From: Thermoflexus sp.
GTDB lineage: Bacteria > Chloroflexota > Anaerolineae > Thermoflexales > Thermoflexaceae
DNA length: 64,000 nucleotides
Assembly: GCF_034432235.1 (NCBI RefSeq)
Contig: NZ_DAOUCJ010000075.1
Coordinates: 62,001-126,000, forward strand
Reading direction: 5' to 3'
Shown: piece after piece, positions 52,393 through 60,548 of the stretch
How positions within the stretch are numbered: position 1 is the stretch's first letter
Layout: each line of letters starts with the position of its first letter
Notes under the pieces: model-generated
Databases searched by the model: none
What the model was told of the DNA's origin: nothing
Seen by the model: the letters and a program-made list of their open reading frames with translations, nothing else
Made by a program: the position numbers and the translations under genes

Positions 52393-54069
52393 ATGGCTTC
52401 GCGTCCCCGATATCCAACCCTGGCTCGTGGGCTATATTTCCCGCTGGTCCTTGTATTGTTCATGGCGCTGAGCCTGGGGGCGTTGATGGCCTCCCTGGCT
52501 CTCCGGGCGCGCATAGAAACGGTCCCGGCCCGCGGTGGGCGTTATGTGGAGGCGATGGTGGGCCCCATCACCACCCTGAATCCGCTTCAGATTCAACCCG
52601 GGGATCCAGAAGCCGACATCGTCCGCCTGGTCTTCAACAGCCTGGTGCGACTGAACGCGCAGGGATTGCCAGAAGGGGATCTCGCTCAGCGCTGGGAGGT
52701 CTCAGAGGACGGGCGGCGCTATACGTTCTATTTGCGCCCCAATGTCCGTTGGCATGATGGAGCCCCGCTGACCGCAGAGGATGTCCTGTTCACCGTGCGC
52801 CTGCTGCAATCGACGGATCTCCCGGGGCCTCCCGAGCGCGCGCGCCTATGGCAATCTATCGAAGTGATCCCGGTGAACAGCCTGACCGTGCAATTCCGGT
52901 TGTCGGAGCCCCTGGCGCTCTTCCCGGATCTCCTGACTTTTGGGATCTTGCCTGCCCATGTTCTGCGCGACGTGCCACCCATCCAGATCCCAACGCACCC
53001 GTTCAACCTGAACCCCATTGGAACCGGGCCCTATCGGGTGACCTCTGTGCATGTAGAGGAGGGCCGGATCCAGCGGGTGATCCTTTCCGCCAGCTCCTCC
53101 TACTTCCGCGGCCCGCCCCTGCTGGAACAGGTGGAGTTCCGGATTTTCCCGGACACTCGTACAGCGCTCCAAGCCTATCGAGCAGGGGAAGTCCATGGGG
53201 TTGCCCGCATCGCTCCCTCGGACCTGGATCAGATCCGCGCCCTGCCTTCCCTGAATCTGTTCTCAGCGATCCTCTCGAGCTACCACATGATCCTGTTGAA
53301 TCATGCCTCCCCCCTGTTCCGGGAGCGGGAGGTGCGGGAAGCCCTCTGGCTGGCCCTGGATCGCCAGCGCCTGATCGATCAGTTCCTGGCCGGCCAGGGG
53401 GTGGTGGCCAGCAGCCCCATCCCCCCCGGCAACTGGGCCTTTCATCCCCAGCTTCCGCCGGTCCCCTACGACCCGGAGAAAGCGCGGGCCCTGCTGGAAG
53501 CGCGGGGCTGGGTGATCCCGGCAGGGGGCACAGTGCGACAAAAAGGGAATCTCACGTTGCGTTTCCGCCTCGCAGCGAGCGCGGACGGCTTTCATGACCT
53601 CATCGCCCAGGAGATCGCCCGACAGTGGCGGGCGATCGGGATCGCCGTCGATGTGGATCCCATCCCCGGGGATCTGGTGGGGCAGATCCTGGCCCCTCAT
53701 CGCTTCGACGCCGCGTTGGTCGAGCTAATGATCCCGGGGGACCCCGATCCCTATCCGTTCTGGCATGAAACCCAGGTGGATGCCGGACAGAACTATGGCG
53801 GGTTCCGGGATCGTGACATCAGCGAGGTGATCGAAGAAGCCCGCCGGACGCTGGATATCGCCCGCCGCCGGGAACTTTACTGGCGCTTCCAGGAGCTGTT
53901 CCAGGAAAAAATCCCCGCCATCCTGCTCTTCTATCCGGTTTACACCTTTGCCGCAGATGAGCGGATCTCCGGGATCCAGATAGGGGCGCTGCTCACCTCG
54001 CCGGCCGATCGCTTCGATGGGATCATTGAATGGTATACGCTGGTCCGCCGTCGGATTATTGTGCGATAG
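52393..54069 (+). CDS. ABC transporter oligopeptide-binding protein (SBP family 5)
   Basis: A 558-residue extracytoplasmic solute-binding protein. Residues about 12-38 form an N-terminal membrane anchor without a clear lipobox. The SBP_bac_5 domain follows: TLNPLQIQPGDPEADIVRLVFNSLVRL, LAQRWEVSEDGRRYTFYLRPNVRWHDGAPLTAEDVLFT, and NPIGTGPYRV (the family signature). The C-terminal half includes REVREALWLALDRQRLIDQ. It would bind oligopeptides or similar compounds. No permease or ATPase genes are adjacent, so it may serve a distant transporter or another role. The ATG at 52393 is preferred over one at 52339. Confidence 0.9.
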   Translation: MASRPRYPTLARGLYFPLVLVLFMALSLGALMASLALRARIETVPARGGRYVEAMVGPITTLNPLQIQPGDPEADIVRLVFNSLVRLNAQGLPEGDLAQRWEVSEDGRRYTFYLRPNVRWHDGAPLTAEDVLFTVRLLQSTDLPGPPERARLWQSIEVIPVNSLTVQFRLSEPLALFPDLLTFGILPAHVLRDVPPIQIPTHPFNLNPIGTGPYRVTSVHVEEGRIQRVILSASSSYFRGPPLLEQVEFRIFPDTRTALQAYRAGEVHGVARIAPSDLDQIRALPSLNLFSAILSSYHMILLNHASPLFREREVREALWLALDRQRLIDQFLAGQGVVASSPIPPGNWAFHPQLPPVPYDPEKARALLEARGWVIPAGGTVRQKGNLTLRFRLAASADGFHDLIAQEIARQWRAIGIAVDVDPIPGDLVGQILAPHRFDAALVELMIPGDPDPYPFWHETQVDAGQNYGGFRDRDISEVIEEARRTLDIARRRELYWRFQELFQEKIPAILLFYPVYTFAADERISGIQIGALLTSPADRFDGIIEWYTLVRRRIIVR

Positions 54070-54233
54070 GAGGGAAGCCCTTCTCCCCCACATGGGAACG
54101 TGGGAACGGCATTGGGCTCGGATCTGAAAGGCGAGCCCGGTCGGGGAAACCGTGAGCTGACCATCCGCCCGGGCAGGCCGGGTCTCCCCAGGTGGCACGG
54201 CGATCGCTGGACCCGATAGGAGGCACAGGATCG

Positions 54234-54728
54234 ATGGAATTTCTGAATCGCCATTCATTTCTGGTGGTCGGCGGTCTGACCCTGCTGGGTCTAGGCGCCT
54301 TTTTATGGCTCCGACGCGCCGGATGGGTCGGGTGGGGATTTTGGGCCCTCATCCTGATGGCCCTGGTGGTTTTCTGGCTCTCCATGCGGACGCGCCCTAC
54401 CCCGCATCTCGCCTCGGAGGCGGAGATCGAGGCCGCCCTTCGGTCCGGGCGGCCCGTGCTGGTTTACTGGTTTTCCAATTACTGACTGGGCTGTCTCTCC
54501 CTTCATCCTGCCGTGCGCAGGATCGAGCGGGAATGGCGTAAGGGGCAGGTGCTCTATGTGGAGGCCCTCAGCCCAGCGGGGCGATCCTTCGGGAGGACTT
54601 ATGGATTACGGTTTACGCCATCCTTTGCGCTGTTCGATGGGCAGGGACGGATGATCCGCACCTGGACAGGGGTCGCCGAAGCCCCAACGCAGGCGGAGCT
54701 GGAGGCAAGCCTGAAAGGGTCACCCTGA
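54234..54728 (+). CDS. Membrane-anchored thioredoxin-like protein with in-frame UGA (probable selenoprotein)
   Basis: Reading through TGA at 54483-54485 gives 164 residues. Two N-terminal membrane segments (about 8-26 and 29-47) are followed by a thioredoxin fold from about residue 60: PVLVYWFSNY-[UGA]-LGC, then a helix SLHPAVRRIEREW, a strand VLYVEAL, the cis-Pro loop RFTPSFALFDGQGRM and a final strand and helix. The family has CxxC at this point, so UGA replaces the first catalytic Cys (residue 84), giving U-L-G-C. The frame is otherwise intact. ATG 54234 follows GGAGG by 11 nt. It may share a transcript with secG and the binding protein. The likely role is redox exchange at the membrane. 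Confidence 0.82.
54505..54523 (+). promoter_or_regulatory. SECIS-like hairpin downstream of the UGA
   Basis: ATCCTGC/GCAGGAT forms a perfect 7-bp stem with the 5-nt loop CGUGC. The loop begins 27 nt after the UGA, inside the usual window for bacterial SECIS elements, and has a G in its first two bases and a GU. This is the better of the two SECIS candidates in the window. A 7-bp hairpin in coding sequence could also arise by chance. Confidence 0.6.
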
Positions 54729-54765
54729 GGGAGGCCGCCTGGAAGGCGATCTCACCCTCCTCGGG

Positions 54766-55407
54766 TTATGCCTCCCGACGGGGAGGGAGCCAAGACCATC
54801 CCCGCCGCCCCAGCCAGCGAGCCAGCTCGGTGGCCACCAGCCAAGCGCTGGCCTCAAAGAAAGCATAGGTCCTGCGCACGGAATCCGGGGGGGCGGCTTC
54901 CAGATCGGCATTCTCCGCCACCCAGACGACATGCTCCATCTCCTCAATCCGCTCCAACACCTCCCCCGGCGTGCCCGGCACCGGGATGTCCGCATAGCTC
55001 GGACGACGCTGGTGGGGAAAAGTCACCGCGTAATCCGGCAGGCGAGGCAGGATCCCCATCGCCAAGTAGGCATGATGGAAAAAGAAAATCTGATCGCCTG
55101 GACGAGCCAGTTCAAAAGCCGGCATAAACCGGAACCCCGCCGCCTCCCATGCAGACCAGTCCACCATGACCCGTTCGACGAGGGCGCGCAACTCGGCCAG
55201 CGAGGGAACAGCGGAGGTGCGCAGGGTGAGGATGAAACCTTCCCGGACCTCCGAGAGATGATCGAGGGCATCCTGCAGGGTCGCCTGAGCCTTCTCGGGC
55301 AAGGGCTCTCCCTGAATCCGGCGGGCGAGGGCCGTCCGGGTCTGCTCCGCCAGTTGTCCTAATGCCTGCAATGCCTGAAGGCCGGCCCGCAGATCCCACA
55401 ATTGCAT
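54766..55407 (-). CDS. Hypothetical protein, all-helical
   Basis: A 213-residue soluble protein I do not recognise. It is rich in long Ala/Leu/Glu helices (QALQALGQLAEQTRTALARR, LRALVERVMVDWSAWEAAG) with a central FFFHHAYLAMG segment. The helical plan vaguely recalls DinB/four-helix-bundle proteins, but metal-binding His residues are not clearly spaced. The ATG at 55407 follows GGGGTGAGG. A GTG at 55416 is an alternative. It is convergent with the UGA-containing thioredoxin gene, 37 nt apart. Confidence 0.65.
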   Translation of the reverse strand: MQLWDLRAGLQALQALGQLAEQTRTALARRIQGEPLPEKAQATLQDALDHLSEVREGFILTLRTSAVPSLAELRALVERVMVDWSAWEAAGFRFMPAFELARPGDQIFFFHHAYLAMGILPRLPDYAVTFPHQRRPSYADIPVPGTPGEVLERIEEMEHVVWVAENADLEAAPPDSVRRTYAFFEASAWLVATELARWLGRRGWSWLPPRREA

Positions 55408-55664
55408 CCACCTCACCCCTTTCTCTCGGGTTTCGGGCCTATGTGCTGCAACCCTATATATGATCTTAACGCCCCTGTAAGGCTTGTGCCAGATGCCCCC
55501 GACCTTTCAGAGCGCCCCGATTCAACCCCAAGGCAACCGCCTCCCACGGTTTGGAAGCGCTTCTGCCCTTCCCAGCCGGCACCCATGGGCGATCCAGATC
55601 CCCCCCCTCTCCATGGGGCGGGAGCACAGGAGGCCCCACCCCCGCCTGAGGGGCAGGGCGCGGC

Positions 55665-56792
55665 TTAGTCAAGGGGATTTCGGAGACCCGCGTGCGGACC
55701 GGGCTCCACACCGACACGACGCCAGTGGCGGCGGCGCAGCCACGCCAGGTAGCGCGGGATCAACCCTATGTAGAGGCGATACAGCGCCGGCCATGGCGTG
55801 TAATCCCATGTTCCAATAAACCGCACATATCGTCCCCCGAACCCTCGCTTAAAGCGATACACCCCCCACAGGGGATCGCTCTCGGCGGGCACCGCCGGCG
55901 CCCCCCAGAAGTCATACCGCCGGCATCCGACCGCCCGCGCCCAGCGGATGGCTTCCCATTGCAGCCGGTAGTTGGGCATCTTCTCCCGATGCCGATCCCG
56001 CGAAGCCCCATAGAAATACCACGCGGTGGGCCCAAAGCGATAGATCATCACCATTGCCACTGGCTCCCCTTCCACCTCTGCCAGCAGCGGGCGCGCATAT
56101 CCGGCCTCATAAAACATCGTCCACGCCTGCCGGTAATACGCCCGAGGGCGGATCACGAAACGGTCTCGCGCGGCCGTCTCCACATAAAGATCGTAAAGGA
56201 GGTCGAAAGCTTCTGGGCCCACGGGCCGCACGCGCACCCCTTTTCGCTCCGCCAATCGGATGTTATACCGGGTTTTGGGGTGCATCGCCTGAAGCAATTC
56301 CTCCTCACTCGCTGTGAGATCAAGCCACAGGCTGGCAGGGAACTGAACAGATTCCGCGGAGGATCGCCATCCCCGGCGCTGGAGCACCGTTTTCAACGGG
56401 ACCTCCACTGGATCGCATGGCCCCTCCGCTGCCGGGCCCTCGGCCTCCACCACCTCCGGATCGATCCGGACGAGGACCGCGCGGTGCCGACGCGCCTCCT
56501 CCTCCAGATCGCAAAGGACCGCCTCCGCCGCTTCCGTGTCTGAGGGATCCAGCAACGGCCCCCGCGGGAGGTAAAAGATCCCCAGGAGGCCCAGGCGATC
56601 CCGCCGGTAGAGGGCCTGAGCCGCCGCCCGAACGCGCCCCCGCTCGTCTTTCCACACCCACCGAAACGGCCGCCAGCCATATCCCGCCTTGAACGTCCCC
56701 CACAGCCACGTCTGGAGGATATGCGGGGCAGGCAATTGGAGAAGCATCTGGTCCCAAACTTCCGGGTCGTGAATCAGGGAACGGCGGATCAT
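55665..56792 (-). CDS. FemAB-family aminoacyltransferase (peptidoglycan bridge), copy 1
   Basis: A 375-residue member of the FemX/FmhB family, which adds amino acids to the peptidoglycan stem peptide from aminoacyl-tRNA. HILQTWLWGTFKAGYGW at the N-terminus, MHPKTRYNIRLAERKGV in the centre, and WYFYGASRDRHREKMPNYRLQWEAIRWA with DFWGAP at the second GNAT-like domain are diagnostic. The gene overlaps its paralogue by 4 nt (ATGA). The two proteins share long identical blocks (for example MHPKTRYNIRLAERKG), which marks a tandem duplication. Confidence 0.9.
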   Translation of the reverse strand: MIRRSLIHDPEVWDQMLLQLPAPHILQTWLWGTFKAGYGWRPFRWVWKDERGRVRAAAQALYRRDRLGLLGIFYLPRGPLLDPSDTEAAEAVLCDLEEEARRHRAVLVRIDPEVVEAEGPAAEGPCDPVEVPLKTVLQRRGWRSSAESVQFPASLWLDLTASEEELLQAMHPKTRYNIRLAERKGVRVRPVGPEAFDLLYDLYVETAARDRFVIRPRAYYRQAWTMFYEAGYARPLLAEVEGEPVAMVMIYRFGPTAWYFYGASRDRHREKMPNYRLQWEAIRWARAVGCRRYDFWGAPAVPAESDPLWGVYRFKRGFGGRYVRFIGTWDYTPWPALYRLYIGLIPRYLAWLRRRHWRRVGVEPGPHAGLRNPLD

Positions 56793-57799
56793 ACGAGGCC
56801 CAACCTTTGAAGGAAGCGGTAAAGCAAAGGGGAATAAACCCGATCGAACGCCCCGACCCAGCGCACCACCCGGCCGCCGAATCCGCGTTTGAAGCGATAC
56901 ACCCCCCACAGCCCATCCCGCCGGGTCGTGAACTGGGCCTCGAGGACCTCGGGATCCTCATCCGGGATCCCCCACAGGTCATACCAGCGGCAACCTCGCG
57001 CCCTGGCCCAGCGCATCGCCGCCCACTGGAGGGCATAGGTGGGCATCTTCTCCCGGTGGCGATCCCCAGAGGCACCGTAGAAATACCATGCTCGCTCCCC
57101 CCACGCGAAAGCCATCAGGGCGGCGACGGCCTCCTCCTCATAAAACGCCAGCCAGAGGCGAGCAAGGTGGGGAACAAACCGCTCATAGGCGGTCCGATAG
57201 TAATCGAACGTGTGGATGGCAAACCGATCCCGCGCCGCTGTCTGTTGCAATAACCGATAAAACAGGGGGAGATCCTCCGGCCGGGCTTCGCGGACCTGCA
57301 CGCCTTTCCGCTCCGCCAGCCGGATGTTGTAACGGGTTTTGGGATGCATCGCCTGGAGAAGCGCCTCCTCCTCGCCCTCCAGGGACACCAGGATCGTCCG
57401 TCGGGGCTGGACGGGGGAGGCCGGCCGGAATCCCAGGGCCGTCAGATCCAGCTGGAGCTCCCCCTCAAGGACATCCGGCTCGATCCGCAACCAGAGGGCA
57501 CGGGTTTCCCGGGCGAGGCGATCCAGCGCAGCCAGGAGCATGCGGAAGATCTCAGGACGCTGCCAATCGCCAACTGGCCCTTTGGGGACATAAAGGATGC
57601 AAAAGGAGGGGGGAAGAGGGCGAATCAGGACCTGAAGGCCGGCCCGGGGCTCCCCCCGTTCGGCCAGCAACAACCGACGGGCTTGCCAGCCGAAATCGGC
57701 CTTCAGATCCCCCCACGGAGCGGTCTGGAGCACGTGGGCTTCCGGATGGCGCTCCAGAAAAGCCATCCAGGTCCGGGCATCGACCTCCTGGGCGTCCAT
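56789..57799 (-). CDS. FemAB-family aminoacyltransferase (peptidoglycan bridge), copy 2
   Basis: A 336-residue paralogue of the neighbouring gene. It has HVLQTAPWGDLKADFGWQ, the MHPKTRYNIRLAERKGV core and WYFYGASGDRHREKMPTYALQWAAMRWA, DLWGIPDEDPE and YRFKRGFGG. It probably adds a different residue of the cross-bridge than copy 1, as FemA and FemB do (inference). It begins 3 nt after the response regulator and overlaps copy 1, so all three genes form one operon. Confidence 0.9.
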   Translation of the reverse strand: MDAQEVDARTWMAFLERHPEAHVLQTAPWGDLKADFGWQARRLLLAERGEPRAGLQVLIRPLPPSFCILYVPKGPVGDWQRPEIFRMLLAALDRLARETRALWLRIEPDVLEGELQLDLTALGFRPASPVQPRRTILVSLEGEEEALLQAMHPKTRYNIRLAERKGVQVREARPEDLPLFYRLLQQTAARDRFAIHTFDYYRTAYERFVPHLARLWLAFYEEEAVAALMAFAWGERAWYFYGASGDRHREKMPTYALQWAAMRWARARGCRWYDLWGIPDEDPEVLEAQFTTRRDGLWGVYRFKRGFGGRVVRWVGAFDRVYSPLLYRFLQRLGLV

Positions 57800-57802
57800 C
57801 GC

Positions 57803-58492
57803 TTACCCCAGCGCGAACCGATATCCAAACCCTCGCTCCGTGAGCAGAAAGCGCGGTTGCTCGGGGTCCGGTTCGATTCGCTGCCGAAGACGCCAGATGT
57901 ACCACTTAATATTCTGAGGATCCACGCTGCCGTCGGGCCACACATCCCGGGCGATCTGCTCCGGGGTGAGGGTTTGACCCGCCCGTTCCGCCAGGTAGCA
58001 GAGCAGGCGATGTTCGGTTTCCGTCAGCAGACGCTCCTCACCGTTCAGGATCACCCGAGGATACTGAGGGTCAATGAGCAGCGCCCCTTCCCCAAACCGC
58101 CAGTAGACCCGCTTCCCGGGCGGTGGGAGGCGCACGCGGCGCAGGTGCGCTTCGATGCGGGCCAGGAGCTCTTCCATGGCGAAAGGTTTCACCATGTAGT
58201 CATCGGCTCCCAGCTTCAATCCCTCCACCCGCTCTTCCACGGCCGTTCGGGCCGTAAGGATCAAAACCGGCACCGTTGAAACCCCACGGATCCGCCGGCA
58301 GACCTCCAGCCCATCGATGTCCGGGAGCATCAGGTCCAGAATCACCAGGTCCGGCTGGCCTTCCTGGAACCGCTGCCAACCCTCCGTGCCGTTAAAAGCC
58401 AGCACAACCTGAAACCCCCGGCGCTCGAGAAAGAGGCGAATTAATTCCGCCAGCTCCACGTCGTCTTCAATGACCAGGATCGTCTCCGCCAT
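57803..58492 (-). CDS. OmpR-family response regulator (orphan)
   Basis: A 229-residue two-domain regulator. The receiver domain (1-120) has the acidic pair in VIEDD, phosphoacceptor Asp in VILDLML (about residue 52), Thr in LTARTA and Lys in VKPF. The C-terminal winged helix (about 135-229) has LTETEHRLLCYLAERAGQTLTPEQIARDVWP and RGFGYRF. No histidine kinase is adjacent. The genes it heads are two FemAB-like transferases, so it may sense cell-wall state (inference). GGAGG precedes its ATG. Confidence 0.92.
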   Translation of the reverse strand: MAETILVIEDDVELAELIRLFLERRGFQVVLAFNGTEGWQRFQEGQPDLVILDLMLPDIDGLEVCRRIRGVSTVPVLILTARTAVEERVEGLKLGADDYMVKPFAMEELLARIEAHLRRVRLPPPGKRVYWRFGEGALLIDPQYPRVILNGEERLLTETEHRLLCYLAERAGQTLTPEQIARDVWPDGSVDPQNIKWYIWRLRQRIEPDPEQPRFLLTERGFGYRFALG

Positions 58493-58845
58493 TCCAACCT
58501 CCCCGGGGCACCTGAGAGATCGATCACCCTCGGCTGGAATCCATGGAAACCTATCCTGCCTATCGGGGCTTCTTTGGGGCCTCAGACATGGAAGCGGCCA
58601 TCAAGGCCGAATCAGAGAAACCGGATGGCCCTCCTCCTCACAATGGGTATACGTCGAGCCGGGGCCCACCGCTCGAGGCGGCCAGCCCCGCTTCCAGAAG
58701 CAGCCCACGGCCCCACCGGATCTACGCTCTATCCCCAGTATTGCACAAAACCAGAGGTTTGAGCAAGGTTTACCTGCGGGGCGCGCTTCGAATAGCGGCT
58801 GGATCTCCCACGCCTTCCATATGGCGCTCCGCCGTTCGCTAACAG
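58493..58845. other. Intergenic region without a supported gene
   Basis: The stretch between the response regulator start and the antitoxin remnant shows no conserved frame. Short open frames overlap in several phases without family resemblance. It presumably holds the response-regulator promoter, but I see no clear -35/-10 pair. Confidence 0.5.
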
Positions 58846-58974
58846 CGGACGGGCTTCCTCCCACCCGAGGAAAGCCTGGAGGAGGCCGCCCGCGCTCTCG
58901 ACGAACTTCGAGGGCGCATCGGCCCTTTGGGGGCACCCGTGACCGATCTCATCGCGGAGGGGCGCCGGCGGTGA
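58846..58974 (+). pseudogene. VapB-like antitoxin remnant
   Basis: An open 42-codon fragment, RTGFLPPEESLEEAARALDELRGRIGPLG and then VTDLIAEGRRR, matches the C-terminal toxin-binding part of a VapB/Phd-type antitoxin. There is no start codon or DNA-binding domain in frame. Its stop overlaps the next gene as GTGA, the normal vapBC junction. Confidence 0.7.
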
Positions 58975-59265
58975 GCGGCGGGGTCATCGATGCCCGTGTG
59001 GCCCTCAAGTGGGCGCTGGACGACGAGGAACATGGGGCTGAGGCCATGGCTCTGGGGAATGCAGGCGTTGCGGCTCATCCTCGCTCTGGGCATGCGGCTG
59101 GCGGATCCGGCACCCGTGAACGTGTACCGGGAAGCCAACCGATATGGCATCGCGGCATCCATGGCCCTGGCGCGGACGCTGGATATCCCGTTGTGGACGG
59201 GGGATGGGCAGTTCTATCGAGCGGTGCAGGACGACCCCCTGGTGCGGTGGATCGGGGAAGTGACC
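58971..59265 (+). pseudogene. VapC-like PIN toxin remnant
   Basis: A GTG start leads into GVIDARVALKWALDDEEHGAEA, the N-terminal PIN motif with the first catalytic Asp. The frame then shifts, and the match resumes in another phase with YGIAASMALARTLDIPLWTGDGQFYRAV and RWIGEV, the PIN C-terminus. About 50 central residues and the second acidic site are missing. It is a dead ribonuclease toxin gene located where trmD often follows rimM. Confidence 0.72.
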
Positions 59266-59324
59266 ACATGCCCATCCGGAGCGGGGAACCCGAGTTCAAG
59301 GGGGGTGGGCTCCCCTCTTCCCCT

Positions 59325-59867
59325 CTACGCCTCCTCCGCCTCATCAAGAAGGCCGGGCATCGGCCAGATCACCATCCGATTGGCCTCCACATCGATTTCC
59401 CGGACGACATCCCGGATGGCCGGGATGAGGACCTCCCCGAAGGGCCCCAGAACGACATATACATCATTGGCCCGTGTGTAGAGGATCTCTTTCACACGCC
59501 CCAGATATACCCCTTCCGTGGTGTAAACCTCCATGTCCAGGATCTCATGCTCATAAAACTCCCCCGGGGGGAGCGGGACAGCCTCCTCCCGCTCGATCAG
59601 GACCAGACGCCCCCGCAGGGCCTCTGCCGCCTCGCGGGTCTCACAGCCGGGCAGCCGCATCAGGACCATTCCCCTGTAATAACGAAAACGAACGCCTTCA
59701 TAGGGGATGGCCTCCTCACCGATGTAAACCCGCTTCAGCCGTTTGAGCTGCTCCGGGAAATCGGTGAGGATCTCCAGTTTCATCTCCCCCCGGACCCCCC
59801 ATGGGCGGGCGATCCGGGCCACGGCCAGGAAACGAGGGGGCGGCTTCCGCATCGCGCGGGTTCTCAA
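59325..59867 (-). CDS. rimM: Ribosome maturation factor RimM
   Basis: A 180-residue 30S-assembly factor. The N-domain has FLAVARIARPWGVRGEMKLEILTDFPE and the PRC-barrel C-domain has YEHEILDMEVYTTEGVYLGRVKEIL and VLGPFGEVLIPAI. The TTG at 59867 overlaps the khpA stop (TTGA) with GGAG 9 nt upstream. An ATG at 59852 is a possible alternative. It ends the ffh-rpsP-khpA-rimM operon. trmD, the usual next gene, is absent and a decayed vapBC lies there instead. Confidence 0.93.
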   Translation of the reverse strand: MRTRAMRKPPPRFLAVARIARPWGVRGEMKLEILTDFPEQLKRLKRVYIGEEAIPYEGVRFRYYRGMVLMRLPGCETREAAEALRGRLVLIEREEAVPLPPGEFYEHEILDMEVYTTEGVYLGRVKEILYTRANDVYVVLGPFGEVLIPAIRDVVREIDVEANRMVIWPMPGLLDEAEEA

Positions 59868-60109
59868 TCGCTCGCTCCATCCAGGGGCTCAATCCGCAGG
59901 TCCACCTTTCGATGAGGCGGGGCGGCGGCCCGCATCACCTGCCGGATCGCCTCCGCCAGATGCCCATCCCGGCCGATCAGACGTCCCATCTCCGCCTGAG
60001 GGACCTTCATGAAGTATTTCACCACCGGCCCCCGGCGGACCTCCTTGATCTGAACCGAAGAGGGATCGTCCAGCAGGGCGTGAGCGATGAACTCCAGGAA
60101 AGCCCGCAT
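59864..60109 (-). CDS. khpA: KH-domain RNA-binding protein
   Basis: An 81-residue protein with a single KH domain: VKYFMKVPQAEMGRLIGRDGHLAEAIRQVMRAAA contains the GxxG loop (GRDG). It is the small RNA chaperone/ribosome-linked protein found between rpsP and rimM in many bacteria. It lies 11 nt after rpsP and overlaps rimM. Confidence 0.92.
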   Translation of the reverse strand: MRAFLEFIAHALLDDPSSVQIKEVRRGPVVKYFMKVPQAEMGRLIGRDGHLAEAIRQVMRAAAPPHRKVDLRIEPLDGASD

Positions 60110-60120
60110 CGCTGGCCCCC

Positions 60121-60453
60121 TTATCGGGTGGAAGTGCGCGTGCCCGCCTGAAGGGTCGTGGCCTCCGCCAGGAGGGCCTCCAGCGGCTCGCCGGCCTTCA
60201 GGCGCTCGAAGCGGGCCAGGGTACCCGTTTTACGGAACAGGATCTGCACAGCCTCTGTAGGCTGGGCGCCCACCCGCAGCCAGTAGAGCGCACGAGCCTC
60301 GTTGACCACGATGGTCTCCGGCTCCGTGCGGGGGTTGTAATGTCCGATGATTTCAATGAACTTCCCATCCCGCGGCGCCCGCGAATCGGCCACAACAATC
60401 CGATAGGTCGGTTCATGCTTTTTGCCCATGCGTTGCAAACGGATCCGAACCAT
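60121..60453 (-). CDS. rpsP: Ribosomal protein bS16
   Basis: A 110-residue 30S protein. MVRIRLQRMGKKHEPTYRIVVADSRAPRDGKFIEIIGHYNP is diagnostic, and WLRVGAQPTEAVQILFRKTG follows. The ATG at 60453 has GAGGTGA 4 nt upstream; a GTG at 60459 would add two residues. The C-terminal 30 residues are a variable tail. It follows ffh after 95 nt. Confidence 0.96.
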   Translation of the reverse strand: MVRIRLQRMGKKHEPTYRIVVADSRAPRDGKFIEIIGHYNPRTEPETIVVNEARALYWLRVGAQPTEAVQILFRKTGTLARFERLKAGEPLEALLAEATTLQAGTRTSTR

Positions 60454-60548
60454 TCTCACCTCGCCTGTTCAGTTTAAGGGGTTAGGGCTTACGTATGAAG
60501 CCTCCATTCCAGGAAATGGGATGGTCCCTTCGGCAGCCCCCAGGCCCC

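Noticed and set aside
13816..54485. UGA read as Trp or Gly genome-wide
   Set aside because: Many intact genes in the window end in TGA (thrC, rmlD, infC), and only two in-frame UGAs occur, both at CxxC cysteines.
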